Shown piece by piece: positions 48,188 through 62,800 of a DNA stretch of 64,000 nt. The stretch covers positions 3,596,001 through 3,660,000 of the forward strand of contig NC_060026.1 in the NCBI RefSeq assembly GCF_021134715.1. The letters run 5' to 3'. A program made the translations under genes and the position numbers. Source of the stretch: Daphnia pulex (Eukaryota > Arthropoda > Branchiopoda > Diplostraca > Daphniidae). Below the pieces are notes generated by a model that did no database searches, was not told the origin of the DNA, and saw nothing but the letters and a program-made list of their open reading frames with translations. Each line of letters starts with the position of its first letter. Positions within the stretch are counted from its first letter, which is position 1.

Positions 48188-50712
48188 ATAGGAAAAAGCC
48201 ACCGGCATCCACCATTCCCCACACGTAAACTTTCATCAATACTAAAGCATCCATGCGGATCTTTTCCGTAATAATCTCTGGCTAAACTTTTGTTTTTAAC
48301 AAAAACTCGGAGCAGCGAGTCGACGTCCGCCCCGTTCTTAATTAATTAATGTAACCATAAATACACTTTGAATGATGACGACCAAAACTAGCGCGGTTTT
48401 TCCTATTTTTCTTTTTTTTTCTAACAATCTACTCTAAAGACGGTACGTTCAAAAGCCCCCTGGGTCTAACCTCCCTCACCCACATTTGTAATAGAATAGT
48501 TGCTGGCAGTTGAAAGTTTCGGGCCTTTAGAGCGTTGAAAACATAACACTGTTCTCTTCTCTCTCTCTGTACGAGTAAATATGTCGAAAGTTGGTTTAGA
48601 TTATTAACGCTCTCGTTCACCCATGCACTTGCCGACAACTCTTATATATAGCAGTGGTATCTCTGTTGTCGGCAGATGAAATAATAAACGGAAAAAATAC
48701 AAATAAAACACTTGGAAATCTTGTGCGTAGACTGGCGATGGCGATCAATAGCTCGCGAAAGCAAATCGTGGGGACGAAATACCGGTACCTAGTTTATATA
48801 TGCAAGAGGCAACCAAGTCCACACGCTCCCATCGACTCGTTACGTACGAGCTAATGAGCCCTGAGAAAGTTCAATGGCATTTCAAGAAAGACTTGATTGA
48901 CCCCCGTTACGTTGTCCCCCCTAGAAATAAAAAGACCTAGCCATTTTAGACATAGGAAAATAGTCAAGCGATCGTCATATTGTTCATGCGAATAGATAGA
49001 AACTGGCCCAGTGAAAAAAAGGACGAATAACAAGATGGTGTGTGTTAGATTGACTTGTTTTCCCCCCCTTTCGCTTTCATCTCGTGTGCTGCTGGCCTAC
49101 GTGTTCAATCGACATGATCGACATTCATCTCGGGTCGACTTTTGGGCTTCTCATTGCACTTTGATGTCACTCGACTGTCCTTTCAACTTTCGGCATTTTT
49201 TTCCGCCTATATTCACATCAGACGCGCCTTTCATTAGATGACGTCGTCACCTACAAGCCGTGTCGATCAATTCCATCAGGAATTATTAAGTGGGGCGCTA
49301 TACCTCTGCAGCTACAGAGTACACACCTTTTTTTTTGTCTTAAAATGTAATTTATCGCCTTTTTTATTCTCTTATTCGGTTGTTTTATTTTCATTTTTTT
49401 ACAGAGATAATTTATAAGCCACTTGATCTTGTGGACGTCTTGATGGATGTTTTTCTGTCTCTTTCGTCTCGATCGACCGGCGTGAGCTTATTTCTTTTCC
49501 CTCTTTCACGGCCGTGTATTGGGGCCAAAAAATGCGGGAGTCACCCGTCTGCTTCTTCTCCTTCTGCGGGATACATATAATCTTCCCAAAGTGCACACGA
49601 TGTGCCGGTTGCCGCGGAACGCCTCGCGTGTACAGGTGAAAAGACCTCTCTCGTTCATTAAATATTTAAGGTGGAAACAGTCGACTTACGATATGACGTT
49701 AACATTTGCCACTATATATAACATCCACACAGCACAGCACTGCACAGCACAGCACACACCCCCACGCAATAATCGAATGGTTTCTACCGACCCGGTGAGT
49801 TTGCTGATATACAAGGAGATGATGACAGCAACCTGCGAGTATACGTCCGCATAATACATCTTTAACTATCTCATTTTATTTGGTTTCACGACCGAGTCAC
49901 ATGCGAGACCCAGACATGTCGCGGGGGTTAAATCTACTATGTAAGTACTACTAGCAGTTCAACGGGGGAAAAACAGAAGAAGTCAAGATGCTCTTAAAGT
50001 CTGAAACGCTAACCAAGTGGGAGTCTGAGGATACATAAGTGAGACATCATTAAGCGGGGTCGAAAAAGAAATAAACTCGGCGAAAACTTTGACATTGTAA
50101 TCTTGTTATACAGTCCCAACTATACATATAATACTAACTGTATATATCTAACTATAGTATACGGTACTAGTCTGTCCATTTTATTATTTCCGTTGGTGCT
50201 GCTGTCGACTTAAAACGCTGATGGCCTCTTTAGACCATCTGCAACTTGCGTTGTTTGGCTAACGAGAGAGTCCCGACGTGATACAATGACGTCCATCAGT
50301 GGCGCCCATCAAGTTTCTACTCCCTCCATCTGCAGGTATATGTATACATGTGTACATTCTTCTTTTGTGTCTGTCTGCCTGTGTGTGTGCCGGGAGTATA
50401 TCCCACGTATAAAGGGGGGGAGCTACACGAAAAAGTTTTCCGGCCAGCTCTTTTTCTCTCTAGTTCGTTACGCAATCGATCCCTATCTCCCGTTGGAAAA
50501 TGAGGATCTCTTAAGTTCATCATCAAAATGAAACCCCCCCATCCTTTTTGTTATCTCTCTCTCTCTATATAGGCGTTGAGATGGCGAAGGATCTGGTCGC
50601 TACTGCGCTTGCCCCGACCATCCCCAATTTTCTCTGCTGGGCTACTAGTATGTAGGAATGGAGAAAGAAGCTGGCCCGCCGTCATAAAAAAAAAGCCGTC
50701 GGTATCCCCCGC

Positions 50713-50765
50713 ACACACACACAACGCACAACCAAACTGTTTCTGTCGATGTGTGTGTGTGTGTT
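50713..50765. repeat. CA/TG microsatellites
   Basis: A CACACACACACA tract at about 50713-50724 and a TGTGTGTGTGTG tract at about 50752-50764 lie on the same strand 30 bp apart, so they can pair as an imperfect hairpin. Confidence 0.7.
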
Positions 50766-53700
50766 GTACGCCCGTCTCTGCAGCCCCTCACCCCGGCACT
50801 GGGATAGTCGTCGCCTCGTGCCGCCACCGCTTCTATATAAGAACCGTGGCAAGGAGCCCGAATGCTCTCAGTTGCGGACGGCCAGCGCTTTGGTAACAAA
50901 ACGTCCATCCTGCTGCTGTCCGGGTTTTATTTTCTCCCATTTTCTTCCTATCCGTCGGGCGTGTGTGTATGTGTGCTGGGCAAAACATTCGACCAAAAGA
51001 AAAAGGAAACGGGCCGTCCCCTACTACTACTACTCCTATTCTATACTGATCCTCTTTACTGATCGTTTTTGTGGCTTTATGCCGGCCTGACTCTCAAAGT
51101 TTTATTGGTAGAACGTGATATCGTGACTCCCGAACTTTGCTTTCTTCTGACTATTATTTTTTGTGTTTCGCTTTTTTTGCGTCCAGCTGGAGAGAAGGAG
51201 GAGGTTCTCTCTCCGATGTGTGTGTGTGCTGTGCTGTGCTGTGTAGTCGTGTGATGGTGTGCTGTGCCTGTGTGCGTGTGCATAGTGCATAAGTGTGAGT
51301 GTGCCTCCTTTGGCTCTGTGGCCGCCCACCGCCTCCACCAAATTCCGGCGTCGTTATTCGCAACCGGGCTCGAATTGTTCACCGGTTATTATCAATTCCC
51401 TGCGCCCCAGCCCGGCCCTGGCCGGCCTCTCTCTCTCTCTCGTCGCAGATGACTTGGTTTTGAAACGAACGAGCGGATCTCACACCCGCGCCGGATATCA
51501 TACCGACATTTTGATTGTTGCCTATTACTAAACGACCCTAAATATTCGCTCGTTTCTTATATAAGATATTCGTGGTTATCATCAGTGAGGTACGAGAGTG
51601 AGCAATATACTTGGCAGTCAGCTCATTATTAACCACACATCACATCCGAGCCAGGTAGCTATATTATACTACTATATCTAACGCTGTATCTCTGCATTTA
51701 TATAACTATGACTTCCAAATCGTGAATACTGAATCGTCTAATTTAAAAAAAGGCTGGCAGCTTTTTGAAGGATATAGCCTCGAGGGGTCAGCAGCAGTAC
51801 GCGGGCTTATTAGCGAGATTTGGCCGGAACGAGCCAAACGAGCGTTGCATTGGGGTAGTAGCTAGAGAGAAACGGACAGACGGACCGGGTGAAACACAGG
51901 ATGACGTTCATGCTGGAATCGAATTTCAGGTTCGGTTGGCTTTCTCTCTCTCGTCGCTTCATTATAGCCACAGACGTACATACATGTACTACATTTATAC
52001 GTATACACTCTTCTGGTTGCTGCTGGTTCGGCTGGAGTGTTTTGTTTGTTTGCTATAGTCTATAGATCCACACGACTTACACAAACAGAACTCGGCCAAT
52101 AATAACAGCGGTGTGTTTGACCGAGCCTTTGCCGCGGCCCACCACCACCACCACTGGCAAACAAGTAAATAACAGCACACACACAAATCCGCGGTGTGAC
52201 TGCTGCTGCTATGGGCCAAACAGCACCTAAACTCATTTCTTTTCCACTCACGCACTTTTCGGGTATCTCTGTGTCAATTTGCCAATTTGCCCCAGGGAAA
52301 ATAAAAAGGAATAAAAAGGAAAAAGGATTGGGGTTACTTTTATCTATCGACTTTGTGCTGTCCGGTTCCGGTGATTAGCCAAGAGTCTGTGGTCACAATC
52401 GGGATCAATGGACAGGCCCCTGGAAAACAATGTAGAGGACGACGGCCATACATAGGAAGAAAAAGAAAAAAAAAAAACCTATTAACGCGCTTTGGGGATA
52501 GACTGAGGGATATTATAAGAAGACGCGGAAGGACTGGTTGGGCGGATTCATTTGTTGCGCTGTTATATATCCTCCCGGCTCTGTCTCTCCCAGGGGTCTA
52601 CGGTGGGTCGCAAATTCCGCCCTTGCGGCTCTGCTGGTGAGGAGACGGCCGGGCAAAAACTGGAAGCAGAAAAAGATCAAGAACAAAAAGGAGCGGGAAT
52701 TATTTTTGACCCACAGCACAGTACAGCACAGCAGTGAGGCGAGGCTCTGTGCCAAAAAGGAAAAAGAGGAAGAAGGACTCTTTCGCTATTTGGCCCGTCT
52801 AACCGCCCCAGCGAAAAATAATCACAAGAAAAAGAAAAAAAAAGAAAAGATTTTTCTTGTACGTATAAATTCATTTTCTCTCTCTCATTCGTGTGTCTTG
52901 ATGGAACTAAAAACTAAAAAAATAGAAAATTTTTTCTTCTTTTATAATGCCCACTTTCTTATTCTCTGATTTTCTTTTTTATTTTTGTGAGATACGCCGG
53001 CCCGTGATAGTTGTGGGGAGTTGCCTTTAGCTTTTTTTATTTGGGTTGTTTTATTCGTTTTCGTTTTTTTCCTAGACGTTTGTGATGTGCCAGCGAGAGA
53101 GAAAAAAAGAAAAAGTAAAAGAAATAAAAGAGCATCGAGATTGAAATCACTTCGATCGATTGACATGATGGCGGATGCACCGTCGGAGAAAGCCTATATA
53201 GCCGAGCTTCTTTTTCTTTTCTTTTTCTTCTTTATCGGTTGCATTCGCTCTATATATATATAGAGGGAGATAGATCCTTATAACATGGCAAAGAAAAGAG
53301 AGACTGGCATTTTTTGGGAGATGATATTTATTAGCGAATAAGAGGAGACAGAGACAGAGGAAGAACGTTAGATAGGCAAAAAAGGGATGGAAGACATCAG
53401 TCATAGGGTCAAGGAGTCATATATATTATACGTACGAGTCCGGCAGGCGTAGGAGGCAGGAGAGCCAAAGTGCTCCGGACACTCGATCCAGCTTGATGTA
53501 TATAATGCCATGATTCTTTTTATTTCTCTTATTCTATATCCTAACGAAAATAATAATGTAAGTGATAGAAAATACTACCACCACTGCGCAATCCTGCATT
53601 GGTCTCTTTTTCTTTATATGTGTGCTCTCCTTTATCCCTCGATGCTCAAGTACCCGGCGGCTATGTGTGTGTAGACACAGCGAGTCTCAAATAAATTGAG

Positions 53701-56700
53701 ATATAAGTGTGTGTGCGTAATGGTGGTAATACTAGGGGCGATTCGGAGAGATGATCAAACGATCCAGCGGACACACAGAGTGTTGATGTTCACTGACGAA
53801 TTGAGTGGAATATAGATCTAGAAAGGAGGCCAGGGATTACAGACACTAGACTATATCTCTTAGAGATATATATATACAGGACGACGGCCTCGGTTCTATA
53901 TTATATGTTGTAGTTATATAGGTGAAAATGTACAGCTCGGGTAGTATAAGAATGGCCTTTCTAACAAGATGACGCAGGACTCTCCGGCGTGTTTCCTTTT
54001 TCTTCCCTTCGGGACAAATGAATCACCATTCTTTTGATGCCTCCTCGCAACACCACCACCACCAGCACCAGTGCACCACCCTTTTATATAGATAGACTCT
54101 CAATCCACTCACGCCATTTTTTTTGTATTTCCTTTCCAGACTTTTTATTTATTTTTTTGTTACACAGACAACATTTTTATTTTTCTTTAGCACAAAAAAA
54201 TGAACTGATTGAATTGAGTTCCTTGTTAAAATTAAATTAAAAATACAAAATGAGAAAACCTGCGCAATAAAAATTTAAAAAAAGAGAGAGAAAATCTAAC
54301 AAGTTTTTATTTAGTTTGATTTTCTTTTCGCGCAGGTTTATTTCAAAATCAATATTTATGATTAAAGGGCGGCTTCCTCTTTTTTGAACATTCTTCTGGC
54401 GTCTCACTTTGAATGGCTCGGTACATTCAATCTTTCATCGCTCTTGGTTAAACTACATATCAATCATCTACTATCCAGCACAGAGAATCTTTCTCTCTTT
54501 TTTGGGGGGGGGGTGGTGGTGGGTTGGTGGTCGTGGGGGTGTGTACCGAGTTCAACCACCGTGCGGGATTCAGTCGGGACCGCTACTTTTCTTTTTGATG
54601 TGCACCAGCAGCACATTCAAATCAAATATTTTTTTTCTTCACTCTCTCTGTCGGTAAATTCAGCTAATACATTATTTATTACGTCTCTCCCCCCGTGCGT
54701 GACAACTATTCAACCGTGATCTAATAACGAGATATAAGTGGCGGGATGAGGGGAGAAAAAAAAAGATTCAAATTTTCGCGAAAAAGACCAAGAGATTCGA
54801 CGTCTTTTTGGGTCGTGATGTTTCATCCATTATTTTGTCACGATCCAGGAAGCGCAAGAAAATGATTACGCAAGAGTCTTCAACTTTCAATGTCGGAAAT
54901 AAACGAAAAGGAACATTTCGAGAGCATCCGCGCGGTTGAATAGAAAATAAAAGAGGCCGGATAGTATAAAATATTTCAAAAGTTGCCATTTTTCTTCTTT
55001 TCTTTTCTTTTTGACGATTTGTTTGTGTGAACCGAATCGTTACGTGTTTCCGATATATAACGAATGCTGAAGAATGTATTGTGCTTACAACCGACTTTCG
55101 AGTGTGGGATGGATGGAGACGGCGGATGAATGCGGAGAAAACAAAACAACCAAAAAGTTGTTCTCATTTATGACTATTTCTTTACAAAAAGTTGAAACTC
55201 TTTGGCAACTTGAGACGTCGAAGCTTTTAGCCCCGAAATTTTTTTTCCGAAAAAAAGAAAAATGGGAGAACGAGACATCAAAACAAGAAGGCGTTTCCCG
55301 TGGCAACCGAACAGCAGAGACTCTCGCTCTTGCTGTGCTGGCCGCGTTCGTGACATATCTGACCCACTTGTACACAATTCTTCATAACTTCTTCTTCTTC
55401 TTTGGATTAGATTTTGTTTTGTTTTTCTACGAAAAGAGAAAGTCCTCAGGTGTGGATAAGATATAGTTGGTCGTCGTCTTTATATTCTTCCAAGTAGTTC
55501 TTTTTAAAACAAAAAAAAAAAAAACAAGTCCTTCCGCGCTGATATTTCTCCCGCGTTCTTATTCCGCCCCGGAACGTGAGCGCCGTTGGGTTTGTTTCGC
55601 ATAGCATCTCGACACTATTTCATTTTTGCGCCTGGCATTACATTTATGTCACGCACCGATCCTCCGACTTTTATATCAAATTAAAAAAATAAACAAAAAT
55701 AAAATAAAAAATAAGAACCTCTATAATTAACGTCGAATTCTTTGACATGTCAAGAGTATAAAGTACACGGCTCCTCCTATACTCGTGTCACACATATATT
55801 CCGCAAGGTGCTTGCTGGGTCGCTCCCCTCGCCCCTCCCACCTCCTTTCCCATTGCACACACACACACACACTAAGTCAACTAGACCCCAAGCAAGCGCG
55901 CTGTTGTGTATTATATCTAAATATATAATAATATCGGTTCGAAATGTCTATATAGCACCGCGGTATTTAGATGTATAGTAGTAATACATGGTGTATTACA
56001 TACGTATATAAGCGCGCGTGATGTCGCGTATGGAAGTCGCACACAGCACACACTGTGTGTGTACACTGTAAAAACAGCGGAGCACACGGGGAGAAAGTTG
56101 TATCGATTCTCCGTGACTCGCTTGCGTTCATCATCAATGGAGGACGGATGGAGAAGGAGGGGGGAGGTTGTTCTGGTATAAAGAAAAGAGGAAGAAACGG
56201 GTTTTATATTTGTGTGGTATACCTTCACAACTGACCGTCTAAACTGCTTGACGTGCTGGCCGGGTATAGACGTCGACTATATGTCCAGAGTGCGCGGTTT
56301 ACCCGTTTGCATTATGGTACGTATATAACTATATATAAACCCCCCGCAGTTGCATACACGGTTTCGTGCTGTGACCCGCCGTTCTATGACGTCTAGACCC
56401 CCTCGTCTTTCCTGTCCAGTCTGTACCCAATAATTCTAGCTGCTGTTGCTTCATTATGAATGTTATTTATTCCGGACCAGCGCTGTATACTCGTGTACGT
56501 ACGTCTAATCTTCGATCCATTAAATATCTCAGACTGCTGCGCGGATGTGTAGCCTACATGTCAGATTTTCGTATGGATGCCGGGTTTTTTTTAAAAAGTC
56601 GTTTGAATAATGCATCGCAGGTGCATGCCGAAAAGACACGTCGGGCCAGGGAAATGAAATGCAAAAAATGTTTTAGTTAATCACGTTGGGCGAAAATAAA

Positions 56701-59452
56701 ATTCCATCCGGATGATGAAAATGTCATTTATTATAAATCAAAATCACGTTTCGTGATGATCTGATTGGATGAATTCATCGGATGGCATTTCCCACGAATC
56801 AGAAGGGGGGCAACCTATAGATGAATTGGCAACTTTTGAAAATGTCATCAATAATCAAGAAATAAATTTTAAAAATTGGAAAAAAATAAAATCCCGGGAT
56901 CGACAAGGACGAGGATTTGCTCCGCCTATTCTGGCCGTCCTTCCGTCATCCTTCGCATCTATGGAAAGCAGAGAGTCTCTCTCCTCTTGTGCCTTTTTTG
57001 ATTTTTTGATTTATTCCGCATGGAACAACCACAACAGAAGAGAGCGGACGAGACAGCACACAACGACGTCAAAAACCATAAAAGAGAGAAGAGCGACCTC
57101 GAGTAGAGTGCTCCGCATCTAATCTTGATTTCGCTTTTAGCTTCAATTCGATCAGCGGGAGGATGTGCGCGGGAGCCCAGCAGCGGCAACACAGTTTTTT
57201 CTAGCCGCGTTCCGCTCCAGCTCAGCAGCTCTCGTACGTCCCTCTACCGCCACACCGCCGTCCGACGACGGATATCTCTCATATATTTATACGTGTAGTT
57301 TGCTGCTGCAGTATACTATATAACTACGTACAGTGTACAGTTTGTGTCTACACGCCATCTTTATTTTCCCAGTTGATTTTTTATTTTCTTTCTTTTATGT
57401 ATAACGGCCGGCGCTCCCGGGGTTGTCCTCGGCCGGGCTGGGCGCGCGCGTTCCGGGACTTTTTTGAATAATTTAAAGCGACAACATGGGAGAAATAGGA
57501 GGCGGGGAGGAGCGGGGAGGAGACGGAACCATGTAACAATCATCGGTGACGAATAGGCCTATCTATAAAGATCTTGCGGCCGCGACTCTCGTGCGACTCA
57601 CTGAACTTTTAGATTTTTCCATTTCACATTTTTTCCGTTTTCTTTTTTTGGCCCAGCCACTTTTGAGAAGGCAAAGGAAAAAGGAACAACATTCACTCGC
57701 TCACTTCTACACATGTTGCCACCACGTCGGAATTTCCTTGTTGCTTTTTTCTCTCCCGCCCGACAGGAGTCGCATGTTAAATAAATTGTTCCGTCGAGCG
57801 TCCAGGGAGGACCCAAAAAGAATCCCGAAACAAACAAAAAAGAATAAATGATGATCGCATAAATGTAGAATGTAATATCGATCAAATTTGCCCACTTATA
57901 TCAACCGCAGTCTATATCAATACTTAAATAGACACACTTGATTAGGTTATTACCAACATGGAATTATTTGAATAGATGATCAATCTGATGCGGGACTGGA
58001 GATTTATATTAGGTCGCGGATGCGGATAGTTAGGGGGAACTCAATGATGCCATCAGGCGAATCTTTTCAAAATGAGCGCGCTCGCTCGCCGATCAACTGC
58101 AGCAGCAGCAGCAGCCAATAAAAGGGAGGAAAATCACTGATAGTTTTTGCGGGGGGTCTCTGATCATGCGAGAAAGTAAGTAGCGCGCTATAAGACTATC
58201 CACACTCTGAGGGCTCAGCCGCGCGGACCATCTCCCAATGTATACATCAAGAGAGCTCGGGAATCGTCGGATAGATCATAAATCCCGTGATCGAGAAGTC
58301 GACGACGTCCATCGTCCGAAAAAAAAAAAGAAAAAAAAAGAAAAATCGGTTTGTTTGGGTTATAGCGGGAAAGATGACAGCCATAAATTGGCTTTTCGTC
58401 ATTCCTTTTTTTCCTTTTATTCTTCCTATCTATATATGCTCACGCAATCACTTAATCATTCAAAACGCTGCATTGCTGTGTGACCGGGACCGCCTCAGTC
58501 CCCCTTTGCGAATGGAAAGAAACAACAGAAAAAGAATAAGAAGAAAAGCATAGCAAAATAGTATACTCACAATTTTCCGGATATCAATTTCCTTATTTTT
58601 TTGATCAGCAGACGACGGGAGAGAAAAAAAGATACGAACAAAAAAGGCACAAAGCGCAAATGTCACCGGGGGTTAGATTGTATCCTATACTATCTCTACA
58701 CATGCTCTTTTATTCATGAATTCTATCTGATATCTCTCCGCCGTCTGCGCCGAGTTTTGTCTTTGTGTGTGTGTGTGTCTTCGTAAGAATATTGCCGGAC
58801 CGGTGTACTACTCTCTCGATCCATTCTGGATTTTTATTCATAAAAATATTACAACTTATACGTAGTCGCAATGTCTTTCAATAAAAACTTTTTGCGATTT
58901 TTCTTTTTCTTTTTTTCTTTATGCTGGGCGGGGATTATTTATTTGCGCCTGACTTGTTTCTCTTAGTATAGTATACTCGGATGGATCCATCTTGATATAT
59001 ATAAATCCAGGCGAATAATAAATAGACCGAGGGTGCGCAGCATGTATAAAAGTGTCTATGGCGAGAAAGAATCTATAGGCAGCAGCAGCAGAGCGTGTAT
59101 ATACAACAGAGCGACGGATCCATCTTCATCCATTGCTAATGACTCGGTTGTCTTTTGAATGTTGTCGCAAAGGGACAACGAGCCATTGTTTAGTTGATAT
59201 GCAGGGCCTGACGCCCCGCTATACATTTTTCTATTCCAGGATTTTTGTTTTTTTTATTATTTCCCTGACTTTGTATTGATTGAATTTTCCGCTTTTATAT
59301 TTTCATTTTGTTTAAAATTATTTATTTAATTCCAGGAACTGGTCGATACAATTAACGGCGACGAATTAACTTGACCGCCGACCGTAAAGGACCGACAGAT
59401 GGGGCTGATTAGACGAGGCGTGGTCGAAATAAGGACTTGACTTGTGTGCCGT

Positions 59453-59473
59453 GGATGGATGGATGGATGGATT
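59453..59473. repeat. (GGAT)n tetranucleotide repeat
   Basis: Five consecutive GGAT units lie in otherwise A-rich sequence. Confidence 0.85.
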
Positions 59474-59647
59474 GAGAAAAAAAATCAAATCAAAAAATAA
59501 AAGGAAAAAAAAAACCGTTCCCACTCCAGCGAGATCCTTCAAATATTGAGCGAAACGCGCCAAGAAAAATCACCGCGAAAAATAAAAAGTGGGTCTGATT
59601 TTGAACACTTGATCGTCTCCGCTGGGCTACTTCTCTCCTTCCCCCAG

Positions 59648-59813
59648 CAGCATCAGCACCACATCCGGGCCGGAACTTTCCTTAATACATTTCGCATCTG
59701 GCCCTACTGGCTGCTGCTGTTATTCAAGAGTCAGCACACGCGTTCAGACGCCAGCATGCATCAGCGACCGGGAGGACCTATCGCTCTGGTCCTCTACGCC
59801 GTCGCCATTGTCG
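59648..59813 (+). CDS. Signal-peptide exon of an unidentified secreted or membrane protein
   Basis: A strong acceptor (CTTCTCTCCTTCCCCCAG, ending 59647) opens an exon with 5' leader and an ATG at 59756. The coding part MHQRPGGPIALVLYAVAIVG reads as a classic signal peptide and ends at a consensus donor G|GTGAGT (59814) in phase 1. A longer in-frame leader upstream has another hydrophobic run (WPYWLLLLF), but the ATG at 59756 is the usual start shape. I could not find the next exon in the remaining 4.2 kb on this strand, so the first coding intron is probably long. Family not recognised. Confidence 0.5.
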
Positions 59814-62800
59814 GTGAGTCGTGAATAATTTTTAATAATTTTGGCTTCGCTCCGAGTAGTGTATATAGTACATCAATTCCTTTCACTTTTATTTCAATTA
59901 ATTGTTCAATCGAGAGAAAGAAAAAATAACTTGGCGGCTTCAATTATTCCCCCTATCTATACATATTTTATATTCCCGCCGGAATTGCTGTGTGCGTGTG
60001 TAAAACATTCTAGAAAAAAGGGTTAAATTGAAAAAGAGTTATAATTGCTTCTGCGTTATTGTGCACGGTCGTCTGTTCAAAAAAAAAAACACTTTTCGCG
60101 CCGTCTTTATCTCTTTTCCAGGGGGCTAATAGTCCTTTTATGTCGACCTGATTACTTTTTTTTCTGATTATTGATGCCAAAATAAAAGAGTATTTCTGCC
60201 GTACGTTACCATGGCGATGCCCAATCCCGGCATTCGGCGGTAGATTTAATTGCGCAAAGGAACCGAGACCGACAGTTTATTTCTGTCGTTTCCAACGAAT
60301 TGATTCAAACATTTAGGATGTGTGTATAGATGGTCGCAGAAGCGTTTTAATATAATAAACACGGCAGTTATACGGGGATAGAGCTTGTTTGAAACAAGTC
60401 GCAGGTCTTAGATATTACGTAATCTCCTGCGCGTGTTCGCCATTCGACCTGTGTACACACAGCAGAAGCGCCGCAATGTGCCAATTGAGAATAAATCATC
60501 GACGTAAATGTACAATATAACCGGTTAAATAGGCTCTAGTGCCTCTAATACATTCTAATTCGATTTCGGCCCTTTTTAGAACGTATTATAAGGCGGGACT
60601 TTCGATCGTCACGTGGAGGGGCTGAATAAAACATTTCCCAATACACACACACACACATAGCTTATGGAAATAGAGGAGGGGACTCCAATGTTTAAACAGG
60701 ATCGAAGATTAAAGCGATGGGAGGGGTGGGGTATTTATGCAACGGCGTGCTGGATCGAGCCCGCGAATTCGCAGAAGAGAATTTCTATCCACTTATAATA
60801 TGCGAGGAGACGACGACGCTTTGAATGTGTACATCCATACTTTGCTGGGTAATTTGATGTTGAAGTATTCAACACCCCTCCACTCTCTCTGCTATACAGT
60901 ATATATCTATGCGTTGGTTAAGGTCAGTTTTATGGTGTTAGACCGGACTTTGTGTCTATAGCAGCATCAAATTGGATTTGTGTAATCATAAAAAAGTCCG
61001 GCTGTTTTGATATACACACAAGAAAAAAACCAAATATTTGACCTACTTTGTTTTTTCGAAGCTGTTTTGGAAGGAAATCAAATCACGACACACAGAGGAC
61101 AGAAATGGGATTCCAATCTTCAAGGGTTATTGGTTGGCATCGTCTATAGGGAGACTGCGTCTCTATTTTTCCTATCGTGTCCTATATTCAGCTGCAAAAA
61201 GAAATAAAACTCGCAAAAATAAAATAAAAGAATTTAATCCGACCGGTACATGTTTGAGACACACAAAATCCACAGTCGATCATGCACTTTAGATATTTCC
61301 CCCCCCCTTTTTTTTTTGTTTACTTTTGCCGTCAGTTTTATATGCGTCTATATACAGTCTTCATTCTCTCAATATCTTTTTTGTTTTTGTTTGAACCGAA
61401 ATAAAAGCGCAACGACGTTTGTCTTGTCACGCGTCTTTTTCTTTTTCCTCTATATATTGTCTTTTCCCGTCTCTCTCTCTTTTATGTAGGCGATAGACTT
61501 TATTTTTTCTTTTAGATATATATCTATCCTTTTTATTCCCCTTCTTTATATAAGTCTACAATATTTGTAGTTGTTGGGTTTTCTTGTTGCCGGTTATATT
61601 CGGTCTCGGCCGTCTTCTTCTTCTTTTTGGCACTGGATGCCGTACGTCTATAGACCGACGGCCATCATGTTCAGCGTAGATTGTACAGTTGCGGGGGGTC
61701 ATTGACGATGTATACATCTTCGGCGGTATATAGTATACATATAATATAGTCAAGAGGACCAAAGGGAAGCAGAGATAGATATAAAAAAGAAAGAAGCGCC
61801 GGACAAAAGGGCGGAGGAATCAAACGAGAGACAAACACGGAAAATGATGGCAGCAGCAGCAGAGGGGCCGGGTGAAAAGAGTTTTGGTCTCTCTTTTTAT
61901 ATTCCTTTTTCTATTTCTTTTTCCTCCGCAAACAATCGCTTGTGTGTTGTTGTGCCGGAGAAAAGAGGAGCAAAACGACGTCGTCAATTGGCTGTTGTAA
62001 GGAGTTTGGATGGTTGTTGCCTTTGTCTCTCTTTTATTATTTTATTCTATATACGCAGGATGTATGTAATATAAAAGAAAAGGAAGAAGAAGAAGAAGAA
62101 GAAGAAGAAGCTAGACTATATGCGCATTGACTTTCTTTAAAAGAGTTATATAGAGGACCGGTGCTGCTGCTGGGCTATATGGGGCTGCTGTCGGGCTATA
62201 GTCCCAGAAGAGATCCGCCGTATAGATCAGAGCCGATTCATTCGCTCGAGTGAAGCCTCTCCTGGCACAGCTCCGTCAGCCCTTTGCTCCACATGACGGC
62301 AGACGATGACCATTAGCTTACATCTCGTTTCCAACATGTAGCCCGAAAAGTGGGTAGGATATATCCAAGTTTGTTTTTTTGTTGTTGTCTCTTACAGGGC
62401 GAAGAAGAATTAAAAAAAAAGAGATAAGATAGCGCGGGGAAATTGAATTTTCCCGCTCTTTTTTTATTATTTCAAAATCTGATTTCTTCTTATATACAGT
62501 ATATATATATCTCCATGTTCTATTGGATTGAGTCGCCGGCTACCAACAACGTACTATACAAGTTCCCTTGTATTTGTCATTCAAATGAGATTGGTGCGCA
62601 CAGCAGTTGATCCGGTTGATGTATTCATCAGGGAGATCAAAGATATATATAAGTCCTCCGCCCGGAAGTCTATATTTAAAAGAATGCCACTATGTCAAAC
62701 TGTGTGTCTTCTACTGTGTGTTGGTCTATTGAGGGCGCAAGTTCACGGGACAGCAGACGGGGGAAAAGAAAAGAAAAGGAAGAACTTTTACTCTTTTTTT

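Larger units (their letters stand above)
48188..59647. other. Gene-poor 11.5 kb with microsatellites
   Basis: I found no exon I can defend. Frames here are short, low in complexity and built from T/A or CT/GT tracts. The stretch has many TATA-like (TATATA) palindromes, alternating GT/CA tracts (about 50700-50765, 51216-51300, 55855-55872, 58762-58779) and long A or T runs. It could be a large intron or the 5' regulatory domain of the gene whose signal-peptide exon is at 59756. Confidence 0.5.

Noticed and set aside
53240..53265. TATATATA tracts as promoters across 50-64 kb
   Set aside because: They are too frequent and lack downstream initiators with coding starts; they look like simple AT repeats.
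48400..58800. Many 60-140-codon frames on both strands
   Set aside because: They are low in complexity (CT/GT/A runs), overlap each other on opposite strands and show no domain or splice-consistent structure.
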